The translations under genes were made by a program, and so were the position numbers. The notes beneath the pieces were generated by a model. That model saw nothing but the letters and a program-made list of their open reading frames with translations. It made no database searches and had not been told where the DNA came from. A stretch of DNA of 64,000 nucleotides from Myxococcaceae bacterium (GTDB taxonomy: Bacteria; Myxococcota_A; Polyangia; Polyangiales; Ga0077539): assembly GCA_004297725.1 (NCBI GenBank), contig SCUS01000166.1, positions 186,001 through 250,000 of the forward strand. Reading direction: 5' to 3'. This document shows, piece after piece, positions 1 to 9,248 of the stretch (position 1 is its first letter; each line of letters opens with the position of its first letter).

Positions 1-154
1 TGGCCACCACCACCGCCGCCGCGTCCTCCGCTTCGAGCTGCGCCGCGAGCCGCCCGAAGCGCGACGCCGCCTCTCGCTCGGAGCGCGCCCGAAACGCCCA
101 CACCCCGGCCACGAGCCCGCGTCCTCGCTCGTCGAGGTCGCGCGGCGCGCTCAC
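1..154 (-). CDS. Partial CDS, unknown function, translationally coupled to the lipoprotein gene
   Basis: On the minus strand a GTG at 154-152 overlaps the TGA stop (153-151) of the upstream lipoprotein gene, giving a GTGA junction. The frame then stays open to the window edge for about 51 codons. The peptide begins VSAPRDLDERGRGLVAG and is rich in Ala, Arg and Glu, as expected of a soluble helical protein. Codon third positions are strongly G/C, like the neighbours. Too little is visible to assign a family. The GTGA overlap, used six more times in this window, is the main reason to believe it is real. Confidence 0.5.
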   Translation of the reverse strand, partial: MSAPRDLDERGRGLVAGVWAFRARSEREAASRFGRLAAQLEAEDAAAVVVA

Positions 155-399
155 ACCCACGAGAGCCACGCGAGCACCCCGGCGTCCGCCGAGGCGTCGT
201 CCTGAGCGTCCGCGCCCACATCCGTCGGTCCCACGTCGGCGGGCCCCGCGTCGACCTGCGCCGACGCGGCATCGGGGACATCGGCCTCCACGGTCATCGC
301 GCGGCTCGCCCCCGTGGGCGCGCCCGCACCGTCGCCGCAGCCCGCCGTCAGCACGCTCCCGCCGACCACCAGCACCTTGAACAGCTTGTCGATTCGCAT
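151..399 (-). CDS. Small secreted lipoprotein, Asp/Ala-rich
   Basis: An 82-residue protein with a lysine-bearing N-terminus, a hydrophobic stretch and a lipobox ending LTAGC (Cys21), so it should be lipidated by Lgt/LspA and anchored in the envelope. The rest is a low-complexity linker rich in Asp, Ala, Val and Gly (ADVPDAA, ADVGPTDVGAD), typical of myxobacterial surface lipoproteins; no folded domain is evident. The ATG at 399-397 has an AGGTGA ribosome site seven bases upstream. Its stop overlaps the GTG of the next minus-strand gene. The short C-terminus (LAWLSWV) suggests the whole gene is little more than an anchored tether. Function unknown. Confidence 0.7.
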   Translation of the reverse strand: MRIDKLFKVLVVGGSVLTAGCGDGAGAPTGASRAMTVEADVPDAASAQVDAGPADVGPTDVGADAQDDASADAGVLAWLSWV

Positions 400-477
400 C
401 GCATCACCTCGGCTCGCCCGGGGGGGTCGCGGAGGTCGCGAGCGCCACGGGACTCAACCCACCATGCGGCCGGCGGA

Positions 478-560
478 GCGTGTCGTGAATCGATATGTTC
501 CATACAACATTGGATACTGGATCGATATGATGCGTCGGCGGCTTGTATTCAATCGTCTCC
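478..560. promoter_or_regulatory. AT-rich divergent regulatory region with a 9-bp direct repeat
   Basis: This stretch is strikingly AT-richer than its surroundings and lies between the minus-strand lipoprotein (start 399) and the plus-strand membrane protein. The 9-mer ATCGATATG occurs at 489-497 and again at 521-529, 32 bases apart (about three helical turns), as expected of paired operator half-sites. On the minus strand TTGAAT, then 17 bases, then CATATC is a plausible sigma-70 promoter for the lipoprotein. No regulator can be named. Confidence 0.4.
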
Positions 561-601
561 GCGGTGGCGCGCCGACCCGGGGCGGTGATGCACTCGCGCG
601 C

Positions 602-1519
602 ATGCTCCCGCTCATCGCGACGGTGGTCGGTCTGATCGCGGTGCTCGCGGCCTGCGTGGCGCTCCCGCCGCTGGCCTCGCGCGCGTCGCACCTCGCGCTC
701 ACGCTGCTGCTGGCGGCGCTGCCGTCGCTCTGGGCGGGCGCCGCGGCGGTGATGATCTCGCGCTCCCTCGACGCCGCCGATGCGGCGCGCCCCGACGAGT
801 GGGTGCGCGACGACGATCCTGCGACGCTCTCGCGAATCCCGGCGGAGGGAGAGCCCGCCCCGCGCGAGCAGGAGGTCATGGTCAGCGGCGCCAGCGATCC
901 GTCGCACTACGGCCACTGGAGCCGGTCCACCGGGACCTTCCAGAGCGGACCCGTGACCTTCACCTACACACGATCGAGGAGCGACGGCAGCAGCGAGCAC
1001 AGCGAGTCGAGCCACGGCTGGACCTGCGAGTCGTCGAGCAACCCGGGCGCACACAGCGAGTACTCGCTGAAGATGCGCCGCGCGCCCGACGGGACGGCCA
1101 TCGCCTTCGACTGCGTCCTGGTCGCCTGCGATGGCGGCGCCGTCGGCAACGCCCGCCCGACCTGCCGCGAGGACCTCCCCCCGCTGGTCTTCCGCTGGGT
1201 GCCCTCGGTGCCCGCGCCCCTTCGAGGATCGCTGCGCGCTGCGCTCATGGCCCTCACGGGGTCGCTGGCGCTGTGCTGGATGGCGAAGCGCTGGCTGCAG
1301 CGACCGTGGAGGGCGTCCGCCCGGGTCGAGAGCCCGCTCGTGGCGGCGGGAGCAGCGCCGTTCCGTCAGGCGCCGCTGGCGGGGGAGGAGGACCCGGAGC
1401 AGGCCGAGCTGCGGGCCTTCGATCGGGCGATGCGCGCGCGGCGCCTCGGGGTGGCGCTGGTGTTCGCGGCGGCGCTCCTCGGGTCGATGGCGGCGCTACC
1501 GGCCGTGATGCGCGGGTGA
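602..1519 (+). CDS. Membrane protein of unknown function, four predicted TM segments
   Basis: A 305-residue protein with two closely spaced hydrophobic segments at the N-terminus (about 1-25 and 30-50), a Ser/Thr-rich hydrophilic central part (about 55-195) with several Cys, a third TM near 210 and a last TM near the C-terminus. The frame is open back to 314, but bases 478-560 are AT-rich with poor GC3 and look non-coding, so I prefer the ATG at 602 (MLPLIATVVG); ATG 530 is the main alternative. The central region, reading FTYTRSRSDGSSEHS, is probably extracytoplasmic between TM2 and TM3. It resembles DUF3592-type proteins only loosely, and I do not assign a family. Confidence 0.6.
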   Translation: MLPLIATVVGLIAVLAACVALPPLASRASHLALTLLLAALPSLWAGAAAVMISRSLDAADAARPDEWVRDDDPATLSRIPAEGEPAPREQEVMVSGASDPSHYGHWSRSTGTFQSGPVTFTYTRSRSDGSSEHSESSHGWTCESSSNPGAHSEYSLKMRRAPDGTAIAFDCVLVACDGGAVGNARPTCREDLPPLVFRWVPSVPAPLRGSLRAALMALTGSLALCWMAKRWLQRPWRASARVESPLVAAGAAPFRQAPLAGEEDPEQAELRAFDRAMRARRLGVALVFAAALLGSMAALPAVMRG

Positions 1520-1619
1520 GGTCTGCGCGCGAGCCAGGAGGCTCCTGCCAGTGGTACTCCGGGGTGCCGCCGGGGCCCCGACGTGACCGCAGGGCTCGGC
1601 GCTGGAGACAACGAATCCC

Positions 1620-1991
1620 ATGACCACGGCTTACTGGTGCGTACTCGTCGCGGGCCTCCTCCCCTACCTCGCGACCACCGTCGCGAAGGCGGGGGCGAAG
1701 TTCGACAACAACAACCCGCGTGACTGGCTGGCGAAGCAGGAGGGCTGGCGTCGCCGCGCCAACGCAGCGCAGAACAACGGCTTCGAGGCCTTTCCGTTCT
1801 TCGCGGCGGCGGTGATCGTGGCGCACCTCGCCCACGCGCCGCAGGGCCGCGTCGACACCCTCGCGCTGGTCTTCATCGCCGCGCGCGTGGCCCACTTCGC
1901 GGCCTACCTCGCCGACATCGCCCCGCTGCGCAGCCTCGTGTGGATGGCCGGCCTAGGCTGCACCATCGCGCTGTTCTTCCAGGGCACCTGA
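1620..1991 (+). CDS. MAPEG family membrane protein
   Basis: A 123-residue protein with four hydrophobic helices and the look of the MAPEG superfamily (membrane-associated proteins in eicosanoid and glutathione metabolism). It has an N-terminal TM, then a polar loop with NNNPRDW and the family's Asn-rich AQNNGFEAFPFFAAAV segment at the start of helix 2, then two further helices. Length matches bacterial MAPEG proteins (about 120-140). In eukaryotes such proteins are glutathione transferases or peroxidases; bacterial members are mostly uncharacterised inner-membrane proteins. The ATG at 1620 follows an A-rich stretch (GGAGACAACGAATCCC) with GGAG as ribosome site. It appears monocistronic and is followed by paired hairpins. 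Confidence 0.85.
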   Translation: MTTAYWCVLVAGLLPYLATTVAKAGAKFDNNNPRDWLAKQEGWRRRANAAQNNGFEAFPFFAAAVIVAHLAHAPQGRVDTLALVFIAARVAHFAAYLADIAPLRSLVWMAGLGCTIALFFQGT

Positions 1992-2089
1992 GCGCAGCCT
2001 TCGGCTCCTACCCCGATGGATGACAGGGCGCCGTTCATGCGTCGCCGCGCGCTTCACGGAGATCCAGCACTTCGCGGAGGGGGTTTCCG

Positions 2090-2147
2090 GGGCCCTTTGT
2101 GGGCCCGTGAGGAGGAGTCGGCGAGCCCGTCGAGGTCCGGGCTCGCC
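2090..2147. terminator. Two hairpins between convergent genes, probable bidirectional terminator
   Basis: The MAPEG gene (plus) and the Cys-rich lipoprotein gene (minus) converge here. Hairpin one is GGGCCC (2090-2095), loop TTTGT, GGGCCC (2101-2106). Hairpin two is a perfect 10-bp stem, GGCGAGCCCG (2120-2129) with CGGGCTCGCC (2138-2147), around an 8-base loop. Neither is followed by a clear T-run, as is common in GC-rich genomes. Confidence 0.55.
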
Positions 2148-2163
2148 TGAGGGGGATTCAGCC

Positions 2164-3288
2164 TCAGCAGGCGCTGGCCGCGGCGCAGACCCGCACGCCG
2201 TCCGAGCGCCGGGCGCAGCATCCGCTGGCGCAGTCGCTGTGCTGGCTGCAGAGCGCGGCGCAGTTGCAGGCGGCTCCGACGCAGGTGCAGGCGGTCGGGT
2301 TCTGCAGCCCGGTCGTCTCGCGGCAGCAGTCCATGTCGCCCGAGCACGCGCCGCCCACGGGCGAGAAGCACGCGGCGTTGCTCGCGCAGAAGAGGGCGAC
2401 GTTGCACGCGCGGGTGCCGTCGTTGAGGGGGGCGCAGCACCCGCTCACGCAGTCGCTGTTGTTGGCGCAGGCCGCGGTGCAGACGGTGCCCACGCCGGTG
2501 AGGCGCACGCATCGGGTCGTCACGCCGCGGTCGGAGCAGCAGTCCGCGTCGGCGGTGCAGGCGTCACCCACGCGAGCGAAGCAGGCCGAGACGCAGGTGC
2601 CCGACGGCGAGCAGGCCTGGCCCGAGAGGCAGGTGCCGCACGAGCCGGTGCCGCAGTTGTTGGGCCCGCAGTTGCGGCCCGCGCAGGTCGGGGTGCAGGT
2701 GGGGGTGCACGAGCCGCGGACCGAGTCGCACACGAGCCCGCCGGGGCAGCTCCCGCAGACGCCGCCGCAGCCGTCCGGACCGCACGAGCGACCGTCGCAG
2801 TTGGGGGTGCAGCACTGGCCCGTCATGGCGTTGCACGAGCCGGTGCCGCTGCACGAGCCGCAGGATCCGCCGCAGCCGTCCATGCCGCACGAGCGACCGG
2901 TGCAGTTCGGGGTGCAGGTGCTCGCGGCGCAGGTCCCCGCGGCGGTGCAGGCCTGGCCGGCCGCGCAGGCGCCGCAGCTACCGCCGCAGCCGTTGTCGCC
3001 GCAGCGCCGGGCGCCGCAGTTCGGGGTGCAGGCCACCGCGTCGTTCTGCGCGGGCGTTCCGGAGTCGACCGCCCCGGGGCACCCGGCGCAGGAGCCGTAG
3101 CCGTTTCCGAGGTCGTTGCAGGTCTGTACCCCCATCGCCCCGCCCGGACAGAGGCAGGCCTGGGTCACCCCCGGCGTACAGCCGTTGACCGTGCCGCCGC
3201 CCCCGGTGGCCGTGCCGCAACCGACCATCCCCACCACGACCGCAACCCCAAGCATCCAACCCGACAACACCCGGATCCAGGAACCCAT
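2164..3288 (-). CDS. Cys-rich surface lipoprotein with DGCGG repeat modules
   Basis: A 374-residue protein. The signal peptide ends in a lipobox-like GMVGC. The mature part holds tandem Cys modules of the form TPNC.GRSCG.DGCGG.CGSC (four to five copies, about residues 85-215), followed by further Cys-rich segments of the type CS.DMDCC and DC.SGCCA resembling disulfide-rich surface domains. The frame extends to a GTG at 3303, but GGAGAAG lies just upstream of the ATG at 3288, giving proper spacing, so ATG 3288 is chosen. Such lipoproteins are abundant in Sandaracinus-type genomes and often carry misleading database names. Here it is simply a disulfide-stabilised, lipid-anchored surface protein of unknown ligand. 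The same DGCGG module builds the large lipoprotein at 60805-64000. Confidence 0.8.
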   Translation of the reverse strand: MGSWIRVLSGWMLGVAVVVGMVGCGTATGGGGTVNGCTPGVTQACLCPGGAMGVQTCNDLGNGYGSCAGCPGAVDSGTPAQNDAVACTPNCGARRCGDNGCGGSCGACAAGQACTAAGTCAASTCTPNCTGRSCGMDGCGGSCGSCSGTGSCNAMTGQCCTPNCDGRSCGPDGCGGVCGSCPGGLVCDSVRGSCTPTCTPTCAGRNCGPNNCGTGSCGTCLSGQACSPSGTCVSACFARVGDACTADADCCSDRGVTTRCVRLTGVGTVCTAACANNSDCVSGCCAPLNDGTRACNVALFCASNAACFSPVGGACSGDMDCCRETTGLQNPTACTCVGAACNCAALCSQHSDCASGCCARRSDGVRVCAAASAC

Positions 3289-3424
3289 GAAAGTCTTCTC
3301 CACTGCAGTATTTGAACGTTCTTTGCGGGAAAGTGCGCCCGCTGGGAGGCGGCACCCTAGCCGCTAACCCCGGCGCTGTCTCGCAACCGCCCCCTCCGGC
3401 AGGACCCCGGTCAGCGGAGGGCGC

Positions 3425-3967
3425 TCAGGCATCCGTGGCGGGGGCGAACACGTCGATCAACAGAAGTACGAGCACCGCCGCCGTGCCCACCAGCAGCAGG
3501 CCCGCAGAAGGGACCGCCAGCCACGACAGCGACTCCTTGGCGGCATCGGTGCTGCCGAGGCCCGGCGCGCGGCGCGCAGCGAGCATCCAGAACGACGAGT
3601 ACCCGAGCGCGCCCAGGCCGAGCGCCAGCGCCGTGGCCCGGCGGAGCATCTCCTTCGGCCGACGCAGCGCCGCCAGCAGCACGATCATGCCGAGGGCCGA
3701 GGCCCCGATGGCGCCGCCGTGCAGGTGAGCTCGCTTGTAGTAGTTCCAGCTCTTGTCGACGACGCTCCGGATCTTCGCGGCGTCGCCGCCGTACACCGTG
3801 TCCGAGACCGCCTGGGCGCGCGCCGTGAGGTCGGCCTTCATCGGCGCCTCGAAGGCCCCGAACGCGCCTCCGAAGGCGAAGCCGAAGAGGATGGTGAGCA
3901 CCGCCAGCGCCAGCCCGATGCGCCCGACGCGGAGGCCCCGATGGAAGTCGTGATGAGGTGCAGACAT
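3425..3967 (-). CDS. Small integral membrane protein, four predicted TM segments, unknown function
   Basis: A 180-residue protein. The ATG at 3967 (MSAPHHDFHRGLR) is chosen because upstream codons are Pro/Arg-rich and lack coding character. TM1 (IGLALAVLTILFGFAFGG) is followed by a roughly 45-residue charged loop containing VYGGDAAKIRSVVDKSW and YYKRAHLHGGAIGASALG, then three more hydrophobic helices and a short Asp-ending tail. The His-containing HLHGG motif at the start of TM2 is notable and could bind a cofactor or metal. I do not recognise the family. It is divergent from rimO, with about 146 bases between the two starts. Confidence 0.65.
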   Translation of the reverse strand: MSAPHHDFHRGLRVGRIGLALAVLTILFGFAFGGAFGAFEAPMKADLTARAQAVSDTVYGGDAAKIRSVVDKSWNYYKRAHLHGGAIGASALGMIVLLAALRRPKEMLRRATALALGLGALGYSSFWMLAARRAPGLGSTDAAKESLSWLAVPSAGLLLVGTAAVLVLLLIDVFAPATDA

Positions 3968-4113
3968 GCCGCGGACCCTGGGGCCGCCCCCTGGAAGCAC
4001 AAGCCTCCCCGCCCGATCGCGACCGGCGGAGGGCCTCGCCCGGGCCGCAGGCGAAGGGACGGGGGCGGACTTGCCCCGGCCGGGGGGCACCGCGTAGAGA
4101 GTGCCCCACCCCG

Positions 4114-5517
4114 ATGGCCACCGAGCGCAAGCGCATCCACTTCATCTCCCTGGGCTGCCCGAAGAACCGCGTCGACACGGAGGTGATGCTCGGCGTCGCC
4201 AACGGCGCGGGCTGCGACCTCGCGGCCTCCCCCGAGGAGGCGGAGTACATCGTCGTCAACACCTGCGGCTTCATCGGTCCGGCCAAGGAGGAGAGCGTCG
4301 ACACCATCCTGGCGATGGGGCGCATGAAGGAGGAGGGCCGCTGCGAGAAGCTCGTGGTCGCCGGCTGCCTCTCGCAGCGCTACCCCGAAGAGCTCGCCAA
4401 GGAGATGCCCGAGGTCGACCACTTCCTCGGGTCGAGCGACATGCTCAAGCTGGGCGACGTGCTCGCGGGCGGCGCCGAGCGGATGCTCGTGGGCAACCCC
4501 GCCAACTACGTGCTGCGGGCGAGCGACCCGCGGGTGCTCTCCCAGGGGAGGCACAGCGCCTACCTGAAGATCGCCGAGGGGTGCAACCGCACCTGCTCGT
4601 TCTGCGCGATCCCGATGATCCGCGGCAAGCAGCGCTCGCGGGGCATCGACGACATCGTCGAGGAGGCCGCGCGCCTCGCCTCGCAGGGCGTGCTCGAGCT
4701 CAACCTGGTGTCGCAGGACACCATCGCCTACGGCCGCGACCGCGAGGAGAAGCCCAACCTCGCGGGCCTGGTGCGCCGCCTCGGCGACATCGACGGGCTG
4801 CGCTGGATCCGGCTGCACTACCTCTACCCCGAGACGCTGACCGACGAGCTGGTGGAGCTGATCGCGTCGCACCCCAAGGTGGTGAAGTACGTCGACATGC
4901 CGTTGCAGCACGCGAGCGACGCGATGCTCCGGCGGATGAAGCGCGGCCACGGCGGCGCGAGGCTCCGGCGCGTGGTGGAGACGGTGCGCACGAAGATCCC
5001 CGGGGTGACCTTCCGCACGGCCTTCATCGTGGGTCACCCCGGCGAGTCGGACGAGGACTTCACCGAGCTCGTCGACTTCGTGAAGTGGGCGGAGTTCGAC
5101 CGGGTGGGGGTGTTCCGTTACTCGGACGAGGAGGGCACCGGGGCGGAGACCCAGGACGCCAAGGTGAAGCCCAAGGACAGCGCCGCGCGGCACCGCAAGC
5201 TGATGGCCGTGCAGCGCCCCATCGCCCGCAAGCGCAACCGGGCCCTGGTCGGGACGCGCGTCGAGGTGCTGGTCGACGGCGCCAGCGAGGAGCACGAGTT
5301 CGTGCTGCAGGGCCGCCACGCGGGGCAGGCGCCGGACATCGACGGCGTGGTGTACCTGTCGGGCGCCGAGGTGAGCGCCGGGTCGATGGTGATGGCGGAC
5401 ATCTCGCAGAGCGCCGACTACGACCTCGTGGGCGAGGTGGTGATGGACGAAGACGCCCTGATGCCGGTGAAGCCCAGGGCGAAGAAGCGGGTCTCGCTGA
5501 GGGTCACCGCGGACTGA
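4114..5517 (+). CDS. rimO: Ribosomal protein S12 methylthiotransferase RimO
   Basis: A 467-residue radical-SAM methylthiotransferase that adds a methylthio group to the conserved aspartate of ribosomal protein S12, using SAM and two [4Fe-4S] clusters. The N-terminal MTTase domain carries the three cluster cysteines Cys15 (ISLGCPKNRVD, typical of RimO), Cys51 (NTCGF) and Cys85 (VAGCLSQ). The radical-SAM motif CNRTCSFC gives Cys157, Cys161 and Cys164. The C-terminal 65 or so residues look like a TRAM RNA/protein-binding domain. Signature stretches such as LHYLYPETLTDELVELI and GHPGESDEDF agree with RimO rather than MiaB. ATG 4114 is chosen because the protein then begins MATERKRIHFISLGC, as in homologues. 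Length is usual for the family. Confidence 0.96.
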   Translation: MATERKRIHFISLGCPKNRVDTEVMLGVANGAGCDLAASPEEAEYIVVNTCGFIGPAKEESVDTILAMGRMKEEGRCEKLVVAGCLSQRYPEELAKEMPEVDHFLGSSDMLKLGDVLAGGAERMLVGNPANYVLRASDPRVLSQGRHSAYLKIAEGCNRTCSFCAIPMIRGKQRSRGIDDIVEEAARLASQGVLELNLVSQDTIAYGRDREEKPNLAGLVRRLGDIDGLRWIRLHYLYPETLTDELVELIASHPKVVKYVDMPLQHASDAMLRRMKRGHGGARLRRVVETVRTKIPGVTFRTAFIVGHPGESDEDFTELVDFVKWAEFDRVGVFRYSDEEGTGAETQDAKVKPKDSAARHRKLMAVQRPIARKRNRALVGTRVEVLVDGASEEHEFVLQGRHAGQAPDIDGVVYLSGAEVSAGSMVMADISQSADYDLVGEVVMDEDALMPVKPRAKKRVSLRVTAD

Positions 5518-5567
5518 GCCCGTCGGCTTGACGGCGCCCCGCGCCCGATGATCGCCTGCGCGAACCA

Positions 5568-6665
5568 ATGAGGGCGCTGATGCGATCGCAGACGCTTCGA
5601 GCCTGGATCGTCGGCGCGCTCGCCGTCGCCAGCCTTTCGTTCTCCCCGCCGGCCTCGGCGCAGATCGGCCTGGGCTTCGGCGGGGGCCCGCCCTCCGCCG
5701 ACGTGGCGGGCCTGGTGGTGGGAGGCCTCGAGGGCGTCTCCGTCGAGCGGGCGGAGACGGTGCTCGACCTGCGGGAGGTGCACCTGCGCCACGTGGTGCC
5801 CTGCGAGACGACCTACACGCTGGTGAACCCTGGTCCCTCCCGCGACCTGGAGGTCCTCGCGACCAGCGGGGTCAGGACCGACAACGACCCGGTCGCCGAG
5901 CTCGACGGCGTCGCGCTCCCGACCTGCGCGCCGGCCTACTTCCCCCGAGGGTTCACGTGGCCGAGGCGCAGGGACTTCCCGACTCCTCCGGGCACTGGCC
6001 CCGTGGCCTATGTGCAACATCAGGACGCGGCGTGCGCGCTACGCTTCTCGCTGCCGCCCGGCTCCCACAGGCTACGCATCCGCCAGCGCACCGCGATGCA
6101 GGCCATCGAGAGCGTCGACCACACCCTCGGCGACTACCAGCTCCTCTTCGGCCTCGAGCCCGCGCGCCGATGGACCGGGCTCCGCGAGCTGTCGTTCCGC
6201 GTCCTCGTCCGCAGAGGATGGCCCGCGGCCTCGGCGCCCTCCATCGCTCGCGGCGGCGACGGGCTCTCCGCCCGGTGGTCCACCGTCCCGGCGGACTCCA
6301 TCGCGCTCTCGGTGCGCACGCCCCGGCCCTCGCTGCGGCTCGCTCGCTCCTTCCCCTGGGCGCTTCTCTTCGCGGGCCTCGCGGCGGTGATCGCGGGCGC
6401 CGTCGCGCTCGGTCGTCGCCTGTCCCTCTCCGGTCGCCGGTGGCGCCTCGCGCTGCTCGCGCTGCCGGTCGCCCTCGTCCTTCCCGGCGCGGGCTACAAG
6501 CTCGGCGACAGGCTCGCGACCGCGCTCATCACCCACCAGCTCGGCTTCGCGCCGCGCTTCGACATCCTCTCCACCTTCGGCGACGTCCTGGCGATGGGAT
6601 TCGGCGGAGTCGTGGGCGCGGTGGCCTTCCTGCTGGCCTCCTTCGCGGCGCACCGCCGGCGCTGA
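5568..6665 (+). CDS. Secreted/membrane protein of unknown function with C-terminal TM helices
   Basis: A 365-residue protein starting 50 bases after rimO. The signal peptide ends near PPASAQ. A beta-rich extracytoplasmic region follows (about 30-255) with HVVPCETTYTLVNPGP and DGVALPTC segments, recalling the DUF4424-type fold, and then three hydrophobic segments (about 262-282, 295-312, 335-357). A second in-frame ATG at 5580 (MRSQTLRAW) is an alternative start. The pattern suggests a sensor-like or assembly protein anchored in the inner membrane with its bulk in the periplasm. Nothing catalytic is visible. Confidence 0.65.
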   Translation: MRALMRSQTLRAWIVGALAVASLSFSPPASAQIGLGFGGGPPSADVAGLVVGGLEGVSVERAETVLDLREVHLRHVVPCETTYTLVNPGPSRDLEVLATSGVRTDNDPVAELDGVALPTCAPAYFPRGFTWPRRRDFPTPPGTGPVAYVQHQDAACALRFSLPPGSHRLRIRQRTAMQAIESVDHTLGDYQLLFGLEPARRWTGLRELSFRVLVRRGWPAASAPSIARGGDGLSARWSTVPADSIALSVRTPRPSLRLARSFPWALLFAGLAAVIAGAVALGRRLSLSGRRWRLALLALPVALVLPGAGYKLGDRLATALITHQLGFAPRFDILSTFGDVLAMGFGGVVGAVAFLLASFAAHRRR

Positions 6666-6712
6666 AGCGGCGCACCGGCTCTGGGGCGATCGTCGTCGCC
6701 CGATCGCTCTGG

Positions 6713-6741
6713 TTGACTGGCCGGTCGCGCTTGACTAGAAA
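6713..6741 (+). promoter_or_regulatory. Sigma-70 type promoter for the ferredoxin gene
   Basis: TTGACT at 6713-6718, exactly 17 bases, then TAGAAA at 6736-6741. Both boxes are close to consensus and the interval is optimal. The region is AT-richer than its flanks and lies 77 bases before the ferredoxin start. A second TTGACT at 6731 overlaps the -10 box. Confidence 0.65.
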
Positions 6742-6769
6742 ACCTCGCGCCCGCGCCCTACAAGCACCA

Positions 6770-6817
6770 GCGCGACTGTAGAACTGCGCGACTTCAGATC
6801 TGCGCGACGGAGAAACG
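6770..6817 (+). repeat. Three 16-bp direct repeats upstream of the ferredoxin start
   Basis: GCGCGACT recurs with an exact 16-base period at 6770 and 6786, and GCGCGAC again at 6802, filling the leader up to the ATG at 6818. The units share more than the core: GCGCGACTGTAGAACT, GCGCGACTTCAGATCT and GCGCGACGGAGAAACG. The third unit contains the GGAGAAA ribosome site. It may be a regulator-binding array or an expanded leader. Confidence 0.55.
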
Positions 6818-7123
6818 ATGGCCACGTACATCACGACGGACTGCATCAACTGCGGCGCCTGCGAGCCCGAGTGTCCCAACGACGCGATCAGCGAGGGCGA
6901 TGAGATCTATGTGATCGACCCCGAGCTGTGCACCGAGTGCGTCGGCTTCTACGACCACGAGGCCTGCCAGGCGGTGTGTCCCGTGGAGTGCTGCCTCCCC
7001 GACCCGAAGCACCCCGAGAACGAAAACGCCCTCATCGCGCGCGCGCTCCAGCTCCACCCCGACGACGGGGCGCTGAAGACCAAGACCGCCGCGAACAACT
7101 ACCCCTCCCGCTTCCGCAAGTGA
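6818..7123 (+). CDS. YfhL-type 2[4Fe-4S] ferredoxin
   Basis: A 101-residue ferredoxin. Cluster one: Cys9, Cys12, Cys15 and Cys19 (CINCGACEPEC). Cluster two: Cys38, Cys41, Cys50 and Cys54, with the enlarged spacing between the second and third Cys that marks the YfhL/Alvin-type ferredoxins, and extra Cys at 58 and 59. It is a cytoplasmic low-potential electron carrier; the partner enzyme is not identifiable from context. The C-terminal extension (about residues 62-101) is charged. A good sigma-70 promoter and GGAGAAACG precede the ATG. Its TGA overlaps the GTG of the next gene, implying translational coupling. Confidence 0.93.
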   Translation: MATYITTDCINCGACEPECPNDAISEGDEIYVIDPELCTECVGFYDHEACQAVCPVECCLPDPKHPENENALIARALQLHPDDGALKTKTAANNYPSRFRK

Positions 7124-7887
7124 CCTGGCGTCGCCGCGCCGCCCTGGCGGCCTTCGGGCTGACCGCGGGCTGCGCGACCGCATCCCCCATCCTCGCTCCG
7201 GCACGGGTGCTCCCCGCGGAGAAGGTCGAGCTCGACCTGGGCACCGCCCTGGTCGCGCCGGTCGGCACCGGAACCCTCGACGAGGCCCGGCAGCGCACGG
7301 CCTCCAACGAGCAGATCATCCGCTCGGCGGTGGCCTACGCCATGACCCCGCCCGGGGTGGTGCCCTACTTCAGCGGGCGCGCGGGCCTCGGCCACGGCGC
7401 CGAGGGGAGCCTCGCCCTCATCGGGCGCACGGTGCGCATCGGCGCCCGGCGCGAGCTCGTCCGGGACGGCGACTTCACCCTGAGCGCGGGCCTCGCGGGG
7501 CGCTTCGCCTTCATCGCGGGCGCGCTCGACGGGCTGATGCCCGACTTCGTCGTGCAGCGATCGAGCGTCTACGGGGGAGAGCTCTCGCTGGTCGCGGGCA
7601 TCACCCGCTCCCGCATCTACGACGTCTGGCTGGGGCTCCGCGGGGGCTACCAGCACAGCGACGCGACGGTGCAGGCCACGGCGATCCAGCCGCTCTCCTT
7701 CGAGGTCGGGGCGCACCGGCTGGAGGCCGCGGCGGCCTTCGGGCTGCGCGTGGGCTTCGGCCGCCTGTCGGCCGCGGTCGAGCTCGACCTGCGCATGGCC
7801 TGGTCGGTGGGGGGCAGGGCGGGAGAGTCGGTCGACGCGCTGACGTGGGCGCTGGTCCCGGCGGGGGCGATTTCCTGGCGGTTGTAG
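7120..7887 (+). CDS. Lipoprotein with beta-barrel-like body, unknown function
   Basis: A 255-residue protein starting at GTG 7120, which overlaps the ferredoxin stop (GTGA). The N-terminus VTWRRRAALAAFGLTAGC carries a basic region, a hydrophobic core and a lipobox (LTAGC). The body alternates hydrophobic and polar residues with many Gly and aromatic turns (for example RGGYQHSDATVQ, FGLRVGFGRLSAAVELDLR) and ends in an aromatic/Leu strand (ISWRL), all typical of outer-membrane beta-strands. It is probably an outer-membrane-associated lipoprotein. The frame is open upstream, but that part overlaps ferredoxin in another frame and is a shadow. It converges with the aminotransferase, one base apart. 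Confidence 0.65.
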   Translation: MTWRRRAALAAFGLTAGCATASPILAPARVLPAEKVELDLGTALVAPVGTGTLDEARQRTASNEQIIRSAVAYAMTPPGVVPYFSGRAGLGHGAEGSLALIGRTVRIGARRELVRDGDFTLSAGLAGRFAFIAGALDGLMPDFVVQRSSVYGGELSLVAGITRSRIYDVWLGLRGGYQHSDATVQATAIQPLSFEVGAHRLEAAAAFGLRVGFGRLSAAVELDLRMAWSVGGRAGESVDALTWALVPAGAISWRL

Positions 7888-7888
7888 G

Positions 7889-9151
<1,263 letters not shown>

Positions 9152-9218
9152 GGGCCCACCATGCCTCAGGTGAACCGGGCGACGCCAGCCGTGGCGCAGC
9201 TCGACTGGCGCCTGTGGA

Positions 9219-9248
9219 TTGACGCCACGGAGAACGTCCGCCTAGGGT
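9219..9248 (+). promoter_or_regulatory. Probable promoter of the FHA-GGDEF gene
   Basis: TTGACG at 9219-9224, an 18-base spacer, then TAGGGT at 9243-9248. It lies 45 bases before the preferred ATG at 9293 and argues against the in-frame ATG at 9161, which would sit upstream of the promoter. Confidence 0.45.

Noticed and set aside
314..601. N-terminal extension of the membrane protein at 602-1519
   Set aside because: It would overlap the lipoprotein gene and read through an AT-rich regulatory stretch with poor GC3.
2164..3288. Database-style label such as tryptophan synthase alpha chain for the Cys-rich lipoproteins
   Set aside because: No TrpA motif or TIM-barrel pattern; such names seem to be propagated errors for repeat lipoproteins of this group.
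3958..4113. N-terminal extension of rimO
   Set aside because: The extra residues have no family counterpart; MATERKRIHFISLGCPKN aligns with the normal start.
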